Assembly (NCBI RefSeq): GCF_000003815.2
Contig: NC_049993.1
Span: 1,579,471-1,643,470 of the forward strand
Source of the DNA: Branchiostoma floridae
Lineage: Eukaryota > Chordata > Leptocardii > Amphioxiformes > Branchiostomatidae
Reading direction: 5' to 3'
Length of the DNA: 64,000 bases
Below, piece by piece: positions 10,867 through 21,920 of the stretch; position 1 is the stretch's first letter; every line of letters starts with the position of its first letter. The notes below the pieces were generated by a model. It made no database searches. It was given only the letters and a program-made list of their open reading frames with translations, and was not told the origin of the DNA. The translations under genes and the position numbers were made by a program.

Positions 10867-11520
10867 TGTAGTTATCGTTGCAGGGTTTTAAAACACCAGT
10901 GGGAATCTAATACTCCACCAAACAGATTTCTTTGTAGCTAAATGGACCATTGGTATGGGTCATACTGAATCAAGTTCAGGTCCGGACCTAAACCTGATCC
11001 TCTGGACCTGAACCGGACCTGGACCTGGATTTTCTATACCGGTACCCACCCCTAGTCACCATGGTTACTGGAGGTGTAGGTGGAAGTAAATCTACTCAAG
11101 ATGCCACTAAGGTAATTTAGGTTATTTAGAGAGTCACCTTTAAAGCGGGTGGCGCTAAAATTATGAGGACTGAGTTACTAAGAGCTGTAGACAACCACAA
11201 AATGCTTGGAGCTAAAATGACCAAGCTGTACATTTTGTTGAGATAGAGAAAAAAATCCCTTCTAATGAAAAAAAATTACTTATCGCATCATCTTACCACA
11301 TTCTGGCTCTTCATGTTGAATATGACTAGTATATTTAAAACATTAATTTTGTAATTGCAAATCACAACTAACAGAAAAAGGAAACAACGGCTAACCATAA
11401 ATAGATTGTTAGGCTTGATCATGTGAAGGAAGACATTACTAGTATTAGTTTGCTTGTAAGTATCTAGTTTCAACTTGTCTATTCCGTCCTTGATTATATT
11501 TCTGTTCCATTAGGTACGCA

Positions 11521-12270
11521 ATGGCAGAGGCAGGTAATTGGTCTCCTACTGCTGTTCCCCAGGACTTCGGTGATGGTTCGTCTCCTGGAGTTTTGCGTGT
11601 CAGGTATGAAAGTAAAACCAAAGACCAGCCAACTGCGAGCGAAATTAGTGTGGCCAGTCAACCAAAAGCAAGCAGTGGTGGGAAACCCTATATGTGTGGA
11701 GAGTGTGGGTACAGGGCACCAAGGGAGTCTCACTTCTACCGGCACATGAGAACACACACAGGGGAAAAGCCATTCAAGTGTGCCCAGTGTGACTATTCTG
11801 CTGCACGAAAATTCAGTTTGGAACAACATCTAGCTAAACACACCGGTGATAAGCCCTACATGTGTGGGGAGTGTGGGCATAGGACATATGGGATGTCTGA
11901 TTTATCTAAACATATGAGAACTCATACAGGGGAAAAACCCTACAAGTGTGACCAGTGTAACTATTCTGCTGCATGGAAATCCTCATTGGACAGTCATCTA
12001 GCAAAACACAGTTGTGAGAAACCCTACATGTGTGGCGAATGTGGTTACAGGACAGCCGAAAGACGTAACCTTTACAGACATATGACAATTCATACTGGTG
12101 ACAAACCCTTTATGTGTGGGGAATGTGGGTACAGAGCAGCTCAAAGAAGTGACCTGTCCAGACATATGAGAACCCATACAGGTGAAAAACCCTACAAGTG
12201 TGGTCAGTGTGACTATTCTGCTGCACGGAAATCCACATTGGACCGCCATCTAGCCAGACACACCGTTTAG
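11521..12270 (+). CDS. C2H2 zinc-finger protein, 7 fingers (249 aa), shortened
   Basis: The start follows an acceptor (CCATTAG|GTACGCAATG) and matches the sister genes. Residues 1-57 are the N-terminal module (MAEAGNWSPTAVPQDFGDGS). Seven C2H2 fingers follow. A/B alternation holds for fingers 1-4, then two A-type fingers are adjacent (5 and 6), as if a B finger was lost. The frame stops at CACACCGTTTAG, where sisters read CACACCGGTGAG, so the stop is a mutation inside a linker. Decayed fingers continue to 12840. Seven fingers could still bind DNA. Exon 1 lies across a 2.5-kb intron holding a hAT-like element. Confidence 0.8.
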   Translation: MAEAGNWSPTAVPQDFGDGSSPGVLRVRYESKTKDQPTASEISVASQPKASSGGKPYMCGECGYRAPRESHFYRHMRTHTGEKPFKCAQCDYSAARKFSLEQHLAKHTGDKPYMCGECGHRTYGMSDLSKHMRTHTGEKPYKCDQCNYSAAWKSSLDSHLAKHSCEKPYMCGECGYRTAERRNLYRHMTIHTGDKPFMCGECGYRAAQRSDLSRHMRTHTGEKPYKCGQCDYSAARKSTLDRHLARHTV

Positions 12271-12840
12271 AAGCCCTACAAGTGTGACCAGTGTGATTAT
12301 TCTGGTGCACAGAAATGAATTTGGACGGACATCTTGCAAAGCACACCGGTGACAAACCCCTTCATGTGTGGGGAGTGTGGGTACAGGACAACTCAAAAGT
12401 CTGACTTATCCAAGCATATAGGAACTCATGCCGGTGTAAAACCTTACAATTGTGACCAGTGTGATTATTCTGCGGCACAGACATCCACTTTGAACATAAA
12501 TCTAGCAAAACACGACGATGAGAAACCCCACAAGTGTGACTAGTGTGGTTATTCTGCTGCACGGAAATTCACACTGGAAAGCCATCTGCTTAAAACCCGG
12601 CATTGTGGTTACAGGACAACTCAAAAGTCTGAATTATCCAAACAAATGAGAACCCATGCCGGTGAAAAACCCTACAAATGTAATTATTCTAGCAAAACAC
12701 AGCGGTGAGAAACTTTTATGTGTGGGAAATATGGATACAGGACAACTGAAAACTGTGTCTTATCCCAACATATGAGAACCCATACCGGTGAAACACCCTA
12801 TGATAATTCTTCAGCATGGAAATCCACATTAGACAGCTAA
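12271..12840 (+). pseudogene. Decayed finger tail of the 11521 ZNF gene
   Basis: Five or more recognisable finger remnants continue after the stop in shifting frames (a 69-codon frame at 12334-12543 holds two full fingers). Lesions include a TGA at 12316, CAG to TAG in the CDQC motif at 12541, and deletions. It shows the ancestral protein was roughly twice as long. Confidence 0.85.
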
Positions 12841-13264
12841 AAATTCAGATTAGAATTAAGAAAAAATTTGTATACGGGAAACATGAGTGCAGAACATTAG
12901 GGATATCTCACTAACATTACATTTTCTCTTTGTGAACCAAGACAAGATCAAGAAAGAAAACTTTATAAGATTGAGTAGTGTGAGTAACTATCAGCTTATC
13001 ATGTGTTATCTGTCTTTTAGCCAAAGACACTGATATAAAACTCTTAATGTGTTTTTTTTGTAGTGCATGTAGTTTTTACAATCTTAGAACACTTATTACA
13101 AGTGTCCTAAACTGATTTCTTAAAGAAAGCTTCCTCACATGTACAGTCTTGAGATTGCATTGTGGTTTTAGGTCAAACAATACTTCTATACAATTCTTTG
13201 ATTAGATTTATTTGTAATCAGTACTTTAATATTTGCTTGAACTGTGTGATGTCGTATTTAAAGA
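12841..13264. other. No gene supported
   Basis: AT-rich 3-prime flank with no feature recognised. Confidence 0.4.
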
Positions 13265-13812
13265 GGAGAAAATCTCGACATATATCTTTCATCTGTTCAA
13301 AACAAATTGTTTAGAAATGACCTAACGAGACTAAGGATTAGTGTACACACCTTACAAATTGAAAAGGGCCGACACTACAACATACCAGCCAATGAGAGAC
13401 TTTGTCCCACATGCCATAATGACATAGAAAATGAATTTCATTTTGTAATGGATTGTCCGACTTATGAAGAAGACCGTCAAAAGTTATTTCAAAATATTGT
13501 ATGTAAGTCCGAAATTGTACTGCCACATGCTAGGTGAGAGGTATTCCATTTGATATTATCATGTCCTGTTCATATATCTGCCTACGTTGGCCAATTTATT
13601 TACAACTCATTGCAAAAACGAGATAATGCTTTATGATACTCACTAGATTTTTTTATACTGTTATTACCAAGAAGCGAGAAGAAGCCGAACTTTTGTGTTA
13701 GACTAGATTTGTGACACTTTTATGTATGTATATATCCTGATTTGTTGTGACCTGTACTTAGCCCGGTTGGGCAAAATTGTACAATAAAGGTCTTCATTCA
13801 TTCATTCATTCA
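13265..13812 (+). mobile_element. LINE 3-prime fragment with zinc-knuckle-like C-terminus
   Basis: The frame at 13307-13537 includes ERLCPTCHNDIENEFHFVMD followed by CPTYEEDRQKLF. This C-x2-C...H...C motif is seen at the C-terminus of many LINE reverse transcriptases. It is followed by AAGAAGCGAGAAGAAG, TGTACAATAAAGGTCTTC and a (ATTC)n tail at 13788-13812. Related pieces occur at 33290-33620 and, as 3-prime ends only, at 21140, 29564 and 45523. Confidence 0.7.
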
Positions 13813-14590
13813 TATATTATATTACATTAGTTGTTAGTTATTTGTATTAGTATATAGTTGTTCACATTGCCATACATTGTAACTGTTACAATTGTTGCGC
13901 AATAAAGTTCTTCTTCTATGTGATAACACCATACGAAATCTGTGTCTTTAAATTTGCCTATAAATAAGCATATACATGCATCAAGTAGTAGCGACAAAGA
14001 CATACACAGCAGAGATCTCAAGTTTCCGTTGGCATCGCTAAAACAATCTACATCAGTGACATGCAGAGCCTGTTTATGAGAAACAGTATGATAACTGAGG
14101 AAGTTTCTATCCTAGATAAAGTTAATCACACCAAATTTCAGGTAGGCTTTGTATGGACATCCTAGAAAATTTGAGCTTCAGTCAGAATAACAGGCGTATG
14201 ATCAGTGTAGCATATAAAGATTGAAACACTGTAATGCTTAATTGAATAGTTATTTACTATCATCTGCAGTATACACCTTACATTAGTATATATGAAAATT
14301 TCTTGATGATTGAACCCACGTTGTACATTACGGAAATGATATAATGATGCGTTTATCAAATGGAATGCAGCATATTAGCATGGTAAATGAAGATAAATTA
14401 ATTCAATGTATGCTTTTTTCAGGCAAGAGAGCTGACGTTATTAAACCAACAGATTGCATAATTGTGTTTGTATGTGTAAAACATTTGATTTATTCACGGT
14501 AATGGCCTTTAAAGGTAAGAAATTCTATTGTCAATTCTATTTTGACGATGTATATATGATACACTATGAATCGCCAATAAATAGAATGAT
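13813..14590. other. AT-rich intergenic sequence
   Basis: A second short 3-prime-tail-like phrase (GCAATAAAGTTCTTCTTC) ends near 13917. From about 14200 to 14590 the sequence is a diverged copy of the flank seen at 21640-22920 and 45960-46400. No gene was seen. Confidence 0.4.
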
Positions 14591-14619
14591 AATCCTTCTA
14601 CATTTTTTTAGATGAAAAT

Positions 14620-14816
14620 AAAGAAAACTTAACAATATGAGAGGGGAGTGGCCTCCTGTCATGTAGGAAGCGATTTAGCACATTAGATGGGTAACGAGGA
14701 ACACAAAATGACCTATAACCCTTTGATATTTTACCTTTCACCCTTGCTGCCTCGGACGAACGCTTGCATGTTGGATTGGAAGATTGTGTGGAGGTAAAAA
14801 TCAACACTGGAAGCAG
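14620..14816 (+). other. Cassette promoter and exon 1, possible alternative for the 16207 gene
   Basis: It holds the promoter-side phrase GTGGCCTCCTGTCATGTAGG and ends CAACACTGGAAGCAG at 14816 before GTAAGAACG. No finger exon lies between it and the next exon-1 copy (15527), so it may be a second first exon for the gene at 16207 or a leftover of a lost cassette. Confidence 0.5.
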
Positions 14817-15128
14817 GTAAGAACGTGAAATATACAATAATAACTATCTTATCATGAACCAAAGAATGTATACGGCATTTCTGTGGTGTATGGGCCGCAT
14901 CAGTGCGATATGTGTCACTTTTCGAGGTTACGAAATTGAGGTGGGGGAGGGGGGTGAAGTCACACGCCAAGTCCTTGGAGGTAGCAGGACACAGTTTTCG
15001 GCCTATGGGGATTTCTATAGTTAAGGGCCACAAGGTGACTGGCTTCGACGCATTAAAAAATATCGTAGGATGCACTTTTGAATACCAAAAACGGATATGT
15101 TTGAGTTGAAGGTACAAGCCACAAAATA

Positions 15129-15150
15129 TTAAAAAAAAAAAAAAAAAAAA
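15129..15150. repeat. Poly(A) run
   Basis: About 20 consecutive adenines after ATATT; a simple tract. Confidence 0.9.
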
Positions 15151-15439
15151 TCCTGTCGGCGTATCACCTTCTCATGCCCTCTTTGAAATGCCCCTTTGCG
15201 GAGATCACAGAACTGCAGCCGACTCACACGAGAATGGTAGTTGCGTAATCGAGCGCATTCATACACCAAATTGAAAACTTTCACAATCCAAATCATGCAG
15301 TTTCAGAAAGTCGACACTTTCCTTGACCACGCAGCACAGGTTATATCTGGCTGCCCCTCAAATAAGGCTTTTTACCTCTCCTTCAACAAGTTTATCCGTA
15401 CTATTTTATGTACCCGCGTCATAGACCCCGGCGTTCGCC

Positions 15440-15527
15440 TATTAATACTGTGTTCTGCTACCTCAAGATACTCGCTTACAGGAGGATTGTGTGCAGGTAA
15501 TAACTTAAAAATCAACTTTGGAAACAG
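15440..15527 (+). other. Non-coding exon 1 of the 16207 ZNF gene
   Basis: Ends CAACTTTGGAAACAG at 15527 before GTAAGAACG. The cassette signature is more diverged than in the other copies. The intron runs to an acceptor at 16204. Confidence 0.5.
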
Positions 15528-16206
15528 GTAAGAACGATAAATACATAAAAAATAACTACATTGTCATGACCCATAGAGAAATAAAGCATTTCTGTGGTAT
15601 GTGGGCTGCAACGTGACGAAAAGAAATACAGGAAAATCAAGGACTCAAGGAGTGGGGCGTGAGGGAAATTTTATTGGGGAGGGGTGGCATTTTTGCTCCG
15701 TTTTTTTCTATTTCCAAATAAAGTCAATGACCTGCACCAGACGGCTGTCACCATGGTTACCGGAGGTGAAGCAGACAGTGGTGTTCGGTTACAGAAGTTA
15801 TGTAGCAAATGGCTGGACTGGCTGGTTGATAATGAATGTCTTTGTGTAGGGATAAACATAGCGGTACTTTCAAAGACTTTGTAAGGCTTAGACCATCTGA
15901 AGACATCATATAGTCTCTCAGGAAGACATGTCAGCTGGATAAAAATGAAGAATTTGGCCAAATAGGGACATAAAAGTTACTGTAGGTTTTCAGACAGGCT
16001 TTTGTGGTATATCCGCGGCCGAAGAGTTAACTTCTAGGCCAATTAACTCCTACTAGACTAAGTTGGCGAAATTGTCCTATTACTATTTGGTCAGGCGGGA
16101 GTATGGTAGAGACTAAACATCATGTATTTACTTTAATTTTATCTATCTGCCGTAATGTGGTTTTAGACAATCGTTTCATCTTTTCAAATATTTTATTTGC
16201 TTAGAC

Positions 16207-17340
16207 ATGGCAGAGGCAGGTAATTGGTCTCCTACTGCTGTTGCCCAAAACTGCCATGATGGGTCCCCAACTGGAGTTTCATGCGATAGGGATGCTGGCA
16301 AAGGCAAACAGCAGCCAACAGCGAGCAAACCCAGTTTGGTCAGTCAACCGGAATCACATACTGTTGAGAAGCCCTACATGTGTGCGGAATGTGGGTACAG
16401 GACAGCTAAAAAGCGTCACTTATCTGAACATATGCGAACTCATACCGGTGAAAAACCCTACAAATGTGACCAGTGTAACTATTCTGCTGCACAAATGTCC
16501 AACTTGTACAGGCATCTAGCAAAGCACACTGGTGATAAGCCCTACATGTGTGGGGAGTGTGGGTACAGAGCAACTCAAAAGGGTCACTTATCCAATCATA
16601 TGAGAACGCATACCGGTGAAAAACCCTACAAATGTGACCAGTGTGATTATTCTGCTGCACAGAAATCCGCATTGGACAGACATCTAGCAAAACACACTGG
16701 CGACAAACCCTACAAATGTGACCAGTGTGGATACAGGACAGCCCGGAAGTCGCATTTATCCGAACATATGAGAACTCATACTGGTGAAAAACCCTACAAA
16801 TGTGACCAGTGTGACTATTCTGCAGTAGCGAAAGGCAATTTGGATTATCATCTAGCCAAACATACTGGTGAGAAGCCCTACATGTGTGGGGAGTGTGGAT
16901 ACAGAACAACTCGGAAGTCTCATTTATCCAAACATATGAAAATTCATACCGGTGAAAACCCCTACAAGTGTGACCAGTGTGACTATTCTACTGCACACAA
17001 AAACAGTCTGGACCAACATCTAGCCAAACACACTGGTGAGAAGCCCTACATGTGTGGGGAGTGTTGGTACAGGACAGCTCGAAAGTCTGACTTAGTGGAA
17101 CATATGAGAACTCATACCGGTGAAAAGAACTACAAGTGTGACCTGTGTGATTATTCTGCTGCACGGAAACAACATTTGGACATCCATCTTGCAAAACATA
17201 CCGGTGACAAACCCTACAGGTGTGGGGAGTGTGGATATAGGACATCTCGAAAGGGTGACTTATCCAAACATATGAGAACCCATACCGGCGAAAGAACATA
17301 CAAGTATGAGATTATTCTGTTTCACAGAGATCTGTATTAG
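16207..17340 (+). CDS. C2H2 zinc-finger protein, 11 fingers (377 aa)
   Basis: The ATG follows the acceptor TTAG at 16204 by two bases. Residues 1-57 are the N-terminal module (MAEAGNWSPTAVAQNCHDGS, GVSCDRDAG). Eleven intact C2H2 fingers follow in A/B alternation. Finger 5 is a hybrid, beginning YKCDQC like type B and continuing GYRTARKSHLSEH like type A. The last 13 residues (YKYEIILFHRDLY) come from a small deletion that destroys a twelfth, B-type finger and creates the stop; more decayed fingers follow. It is the longest uninterrupted member of the cluster and a good candidate for a working DNA-binding protein. Confidence 0.85.
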   Translation: MAEAGNWSPTAVAQNCHDGSPTGVSCDRDAGKGKQQPTASKPSLVSQPESHTVEKPYMCAECGYRTAKKRHLSEHMRTHTGEKPYKCDQCNYSAAQMSNLYRHLAKHTGDKPYMCGECGYRATQKGHLSNHMRTHTGEKPYKCDQCDYSAAQKSALDRHLAKHTGDKPYKCDQCGYRTARKSHLSEHMRTHTGEKPYKCDQCDYSAVAKGNLDYHLAKHTGEKPYMCGECGYRTTRKSHLSKHMKIHTGENPYKCDQCDYSTAHKNSLDQHLAKHTGEKPYMCGECWYRTARKSDLVEHMRTHTGEKNYKCDLCDYSAARKQHLDIHLAKHTGDKPYRCGECGYRTSRKGDLSKHMRTHTGERTYKYEIILFHRDLY

Positions 17341-17640
17341 ATAGCAATGGAACACACCATGCTGAAGACAAACCCTACAAGTGTGACCAGTGTGTTTATT
17401 CTGCTACACGGAAGTAACATCTGGACAGCCATCTTGCAAGGCACACCGGTAACAAACAATTTATATGTGGAAAATGTGGGTACAGAACAGCTGATATGTA
17501 TTACATATACAGACATATGACAATTCATACTGGCAAGAAACCGTACGTGACCACTGTAAATATTATGCTGCAACACAAACAACATTGTGCAAACATCTAG
17601 CAAATACATTAATCCGCCATCTAGCAAAATTTACACTTGA
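17341..17640 (+). pseudogene. Decayed finger tail of the 16207 ZNF gene
   Basis: Remnants such as CCCTACAAGTGTGACCAGTG and a YRTADMYYIYRHM-like finger are visible but broken by deletions and stops. Confidence 0.8.
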
Positions 17641-18589
17641 GAACAGGACAACATTGATATCTCACTTAATCTAACATTTCATTTTTGATGGACCAACTTA
17701 GCAAAACATATTTGTGAGTACTAGTAGTGGGCGTAATCATCAGCTTATTATGTGTTATCTGCCTTAAGGTAGGCTAGCAGAGCAGCTGATTTCTTTGGAA
17801 ATTTTAATTTTTCATGAGAATAACAGGTGCACAATCAATGTAAAATAAAAAGAAAGACTGCTATGTTTACTCATTTACTAAACTGTACAGTATACACAAC
17901 ATAAAAGTATATACAATAGATGTTGATGATTATGCATAACCTGTGTTGAACATTACGGACAGAAATAATGGAAGCCAGAGAAACATGAATTGTAGTTTCC
18001 ATGACTGATAGATAACGTAGTTTCGTTTCCTTTATGCAAGAAAAGACAGATAAAATGGGCTATATGGAGCTGAGTTGATTAAATTCAATATATATATATT
18101 CAAGCAAAAACAAATTTTGTTATTAAAAATACAGGTTACGTGATATTTTTTCATGTGTTTATAATTGTTCGTTTTTTGTGTTGACCATGAAATGTCAGAG
18201 AGCGTTGTACGAATCTTCATTAATATCGTTTTCATTATACGTAGAAGATCGCAATACAAGCTAAAATTCCCTTTAGATAGCGCAGCACGATATATTATTT
18301 TACACTTTTTTAAACAAGTGAACAAAGACGATGTTTCGTCGCTCATCTCTTACTGACAAATGGCATCCATGCTGAAATAACACAGTGATTTCACGTCATT
18401 TCCTCTTGTATCAATGCCCAACACAGTAGTGATTATTTCTTCAAACCTTGGGTCGTGGTGTATGTATATGTATAGGTAAAACCAACTGTGAAACACTAGC
18501 ACTGGCTACCATCTAAGGTGCTAAATTCAGATTTGAATTATAAGGGCACCTTTTTCAATAGTGTAGGCGGAACGTACTACACAATAAAG

Positions 18590-18709
18590 TCGAAGCAGGT
18601 TTTAAATGACCTTTCACCCCACCGTGCCGGTCACCCTTCACCCCTTGCTGCCCCAGACAGACGCTTGCGGGGCGATTGTGCGGAGGTACATAATCATCAC
18701 TGGAAGCAG
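18590..18709 (+). other. Non-coding exon 1 of the 19517 ZNF gene
   Basis: Ends CATCACTGGAAGCAG at 18709 before GTAAGAACGAG, with the full cassette signature upstream. The intron runs to the acceptor TCCATTAG at 19509. Confidence 0.6.
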
Positions 18710-19516
18710 GTAAGAACGAGATTTACATACAAATTGACTGCAGAATCATGATCCATGGGGGGCAGGGGTAATTTCTGTGGTATGTTGGCTACATTAAGCA
18801 GGATGTAAGACTTTTCTTCGGGCTGACGAAAATGTGGGTGTGGAGGGGGGCATATTTTACTTTACCGGAAACAAAGGAAGCATTGCTCAGTTTCTTCTAC
18901 TTTCTCTTCTTCTAATGAGCCACTATCACCATGGTTACTTGAGGTGTAGCAGAATTGAACTGGAGGTGAAGCAGACATCCTGTGGTGTTCGGTTACATGT
19001 AGAAAATATCAGGACAAAGCTCGAGGGGCTGGATCATTAATGTGTTTATGTAAGACTAGACAGATCTTGTTTAACGGCTAGTCTATTGGAAAGGCGACCT
19101 CTAAATCTACTCAAGATGCCGCTGAGGTCATTTGGGTTATTGGGAGAGTCTACTTTTAAGTTGGCGGCGCTTTTATGACGGGTGATTCATTATGAGCTAG
19201 CTAGAGCCAATCACAAAAGGCTTGGAGCTTGAATGACCGAGCTTTTAATTTTGGAAGATAGACGAAAAGTCCCTTCTTGTGAATAGGTTACTTGTCATAT
19301 CGTCTGATCCTGGCTCTTTATGGTGACGTGACTAGTATATTCAAAACATATATAGTGAAATTGCAAAACACAACAAACAGGAAGAGAAAACAGCACCAAA
19401 TTGTACATAGCTTGTTATTCTTGATGGTGTAAAACAAAGTAATATTTGCTTGCAAGTATCTAGTTTCAGCTGGCTTATTTCATCCTTTATTATATCTATG
19501 TTCCATTAGGTACGCA

Positions 19517-20464
19517 ATGGCAGCGGCAGGTAATGGGTCTCCTACTGCTGTTCCCCAGGACTTCGGTGATGGTTCTCCTCCTGGAGTTTTGCGTGGCAGG
19601 GATGAAAGTAAAACCGAAGACCATCCAACTAAGAGCAAAATCGGTTTGGCCAGTCAACCAAAAGCAAACACTGGTGGGAAACCCTACATATGTGGGGAGT
19701 GTGGGTACAGGGCAACTTACAAGTGTGTCTTATCCAAACATATGAGAACCCACACAGGAGAAAAGCCTTACAAGTGTGACCAGTGTGACTATTCTGCAGC
19801 ACATAAATCTAATTTGAACCGGCATCTAGCAAAGCACACTGATGCTAAACCCTACATGTGTGGGGAATGTGGGTTCAGGACAACTCAAAAGTGTCATTTA
19901 TCCGAGCATATGAGAAATCATACAGGTGAAAAGCCCTACAAATGTGACCAGTGTGACTATTCTGCAGCAAAGAAATTCAATTTGGACCAACATCTAGCCA
20001 TACACACTGGTGATAAGCCCTACATGTGTGGGGAGTGTGGGTACAGAGCAACTCACAAGTCTGCCTTATCCAAACATATGAGAACTCATACAGGTGAAAA
20101 GCCCTACAAGTGTGACCAGTGTGACTATTCTGCAGCAAAGAAATCCAATTTGGACCAACATCTAGCCATACACACTGGTGATAAGCCCTACATGTGTGGA
20201 GAGTGTGGGTACAGGGCAACTCATAAGTCTGACTTATCCAAACATATGAGAACTCATACAGGTGAAAAGCCCTACAAGTGTGACCAGTGTGATTATTCTG
20301 CTGCACAGACGTCCGCCTTGAACAGACATATTGCCAAACATACTGGTGATAAGCCCTACATGTGTGGGGAGTGTGGGTACAGAACAGCTGAAAAGTCTCA
20401 TTTATCCGAACATATGAAAACTCATACAGGTGAACGACCCAACACGTGTGACCAGTGTGACTAA
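19517..20464 (+). CDS. C2H2 zinc-finger protein, 9 fingers (315 aa), truncated
   Basis: The start follows acceptor CCATTAG|GTACGCAATG. The N-terminal module is MAAAGNGSPTAVPQDFGDGS. Nine strictly alternating A/B fingers follow. Fingers 3-4, 5-6 and 7-8 are near-identical dyads, suggesting recent duplication of a 168-bp two-finger unit. The frame ends after TCDQCD where about 15 bases of the next B finger are deleted, producing TAA. Four more fingers follow in another frame (20473-20889). The paralogue at 43901 carries the same deletion, so the shortening predates the segmental duplication. Both copies nevertheless keep their nine fingers intact. Confidence 0.85.
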   Translation: MAAAGNGSPTAVPQDFGDGSPPGVLRGRDESKTEDHPTKSKIGLASQPKANTGGKPYICGECGYRATYKCVLSKHMRTHTGEKPYKCDQCDYSAAHKSNLNRHLAKHTDAKPYMCGECGFRTTQKCHLSEHMRNHTGEKPYKCDQCDYSAAKKFNLDQHLAIHTGDKPYMCGECGYRATHKSALSKHMRTHTGEKPYKCDQCDYSAAKKSNLDQHLAIHTGDKPYMCGECGYRATHKSDLSKHMRTHTGEKPYKCDQCDYSAAQTSALNRHIAKHTGDKPYMCGECGYRTAEKSHLSEHMKTHTGERPNTCDQCD

Positions 20465-20889
20465 AGTTTACCATGAACCGGCATTTAGCCAATGACACTG
20501 GTGACAAACCCTTCATGTGCGGAGAGTGTGGGTATAGGACAGCTCAAAAGCAAAATTTATCCCAACATATGAGAACCCATACAGGTGGAAAGCCCTACAA
20601 GTGTGACCATTGTGACTATTCTGCAGCAAATAAATGTCATTTGGATCAACATCTAACCATACACACCGTTGAGAAGCCCTATATGTGTGGAGAGTGTGGG
20701 TACAGAACAGCTCACAAGCCTCACTTATCTGAACATATGAGAACTCATACTGGTGAAAGACCCAACAAGTGTGAGTGGTGTGACTATTCTGCAGCACAAA
20801 AATCCACCTTGGCCAAGCATTGTAAAAAAAAAAAAAACGGCGAAAACCCCTATAATGGCTATTTGAGGAATGCAATTTCGGGTATCTAA
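20465..20889 (+). pseudogene. Out-of-frame finger tail of the 19517 ZNF gene
   Basis: An open frame of 138 codons (20473-20889) holds a partial finger (MNRHLAND), three complete fingers and a final degenerate finger ending in KHC and a lysine run at an A-tract, then the C-terminal tail NGENPYNGYLRN. It is frame-shifted relative to the upstream frame. With no start of its own it is probably untranslated, but its openness shows little decay. Confidence 0.7.
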
Positions 20890-21139
20890 ACAAACTCATA
20901 AGAATATTTAGTGTTGTATGTTATATAGCTGTAGTGAACTTACAGACGAATGTCAAACTCTGCGTAGGGGTGGACAACTCCACAAGTGAACTGACGTGAT
21001 ATCACGGCAACATCACTTGTGCTTGGACTTGACAAGAAAACTCGAGCTTCCCATGGATAACTCTTTCCCTGTAAATTCATCATAGGGGGCAGTAAAAGCT
21101 GTGATGTATCTACCTTATTATAATCCAAATCACTTCTGT

Positions 21140-21346
21140 TATCGAATGAAGAAGACCTTTATTGTACACTTCTGCTCACACATGCTAAATACAGGCCATG
21201 ATGATACATGTTGAAGTAGTTATCTCAAAAATCAAAATGAAAGAACTATTTCTAGTGAAGTAAGAACGAGTTATCTTTAAGGTACTAAATGCAACTGCAA
21301 TCTTTTATGTATGCTAGTATGTACAGGTTCGACTTCTTCTCGCTTC
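21140..21346 (-). mobile_element. LINE 3-prime end
   Basis: Read on the minus strand it runs AAGAAGCGAGAAGAAGTCG ... TGTACAATAAAGGTCTTC, the same 3-prime end as the LINE at 13650-13800. Equivalent copies lie at 45523-45713 and, inverted, at 29564-29760. Confidence 0.6.
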
Positions 21347-21350
21347 TTAA

Positions 21351-21640
21351 CCCTATTCAGACGGGGGGGGGGGGTCTTTCATATCGCATAACGCCAGAAC
21401 GGCTCACACTGGGGCCATTAAATTGAGTTAGTTTTCCTAAAAGATCAGCAACAAATAATTTTAAAAAGTATGAATTTTTTTTTCTTTTTCATTTTTTTTC
21501 TACTTGCCATGGCGACCGTTTGTTGATGCATTTTGATGAGAATCGCGAATTTCGGTCCTAGCAATGCATTTTCAACTTTTGCTATCTTACTGCTATGTTC
21601 TTACATACTAAAATTTTTAGGTTATCTACATATATTAGTA
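21351..21640 (+). mobile_element. piggyBac-like element, left end only
   Basis: TTAA at 21347-21350 is followed by CCCTATTCAGACGGGG and the family landmarks CGCCAGAACGGCTCAC and TTGCCATGGCGACCG. The right terminus was not found. The orthologous fragment is at 45718-45960. Confidence 0.7.
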
Positions 21641-21920
21641 TATATGATGGTATGTTGATGATTATGCTGAACCTTTGTTGAACATTGTAAAAATATAGAG
21701 TGATGCTTGTGTAACATGTAAGGTAGTTTCTATGAAGACATTGATGAATAGTAGATAATATAGTTCCGTCACTTGCATGTTTGTAATAACAGATATAGAC
21801 AGCATTGGCTACGTAGCTCAGTTAATTCAAGATATATTCATTCATGGCAAGTGAGAGCTGATGTTATTAAATGTACAACTTACAGTATATTTCGTTTTAT
21901 GTGTGAAATATTTGACTTAA

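Larger units (their letters stand above)
9308..11054. mobile_element. hAT-like non-autonomous element, 1747 bp, with nested LINE fragments
   Basis: It is flanked by an identical 8-bp target duplication GTCACCAT (9300-9307 and 11055-11062). The uninterrupted text at this point exists in sister cassettes (for example 42671). The ends are inverted: TAGGGCTGGATACCGG at the left, and TAGGGGTGGGTACCGG read inward from the right. An 8-bp duplication with TAGGG-type ends is typical of hAT elements. No transposase remains; the interior is taken by two LINE pieces and ACCGG-rich sequence. Confidence 0.8.

Noticed and set aside
11521..11560. An internal splice donor just after the ATG (GGCAG|GTAAT) in several ZNF exons
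   Set aside because: The sequence is donor-like in all sisters, but using it would remove the start of the conserved N-terminal module; no acceptor in a sensible frame was found.
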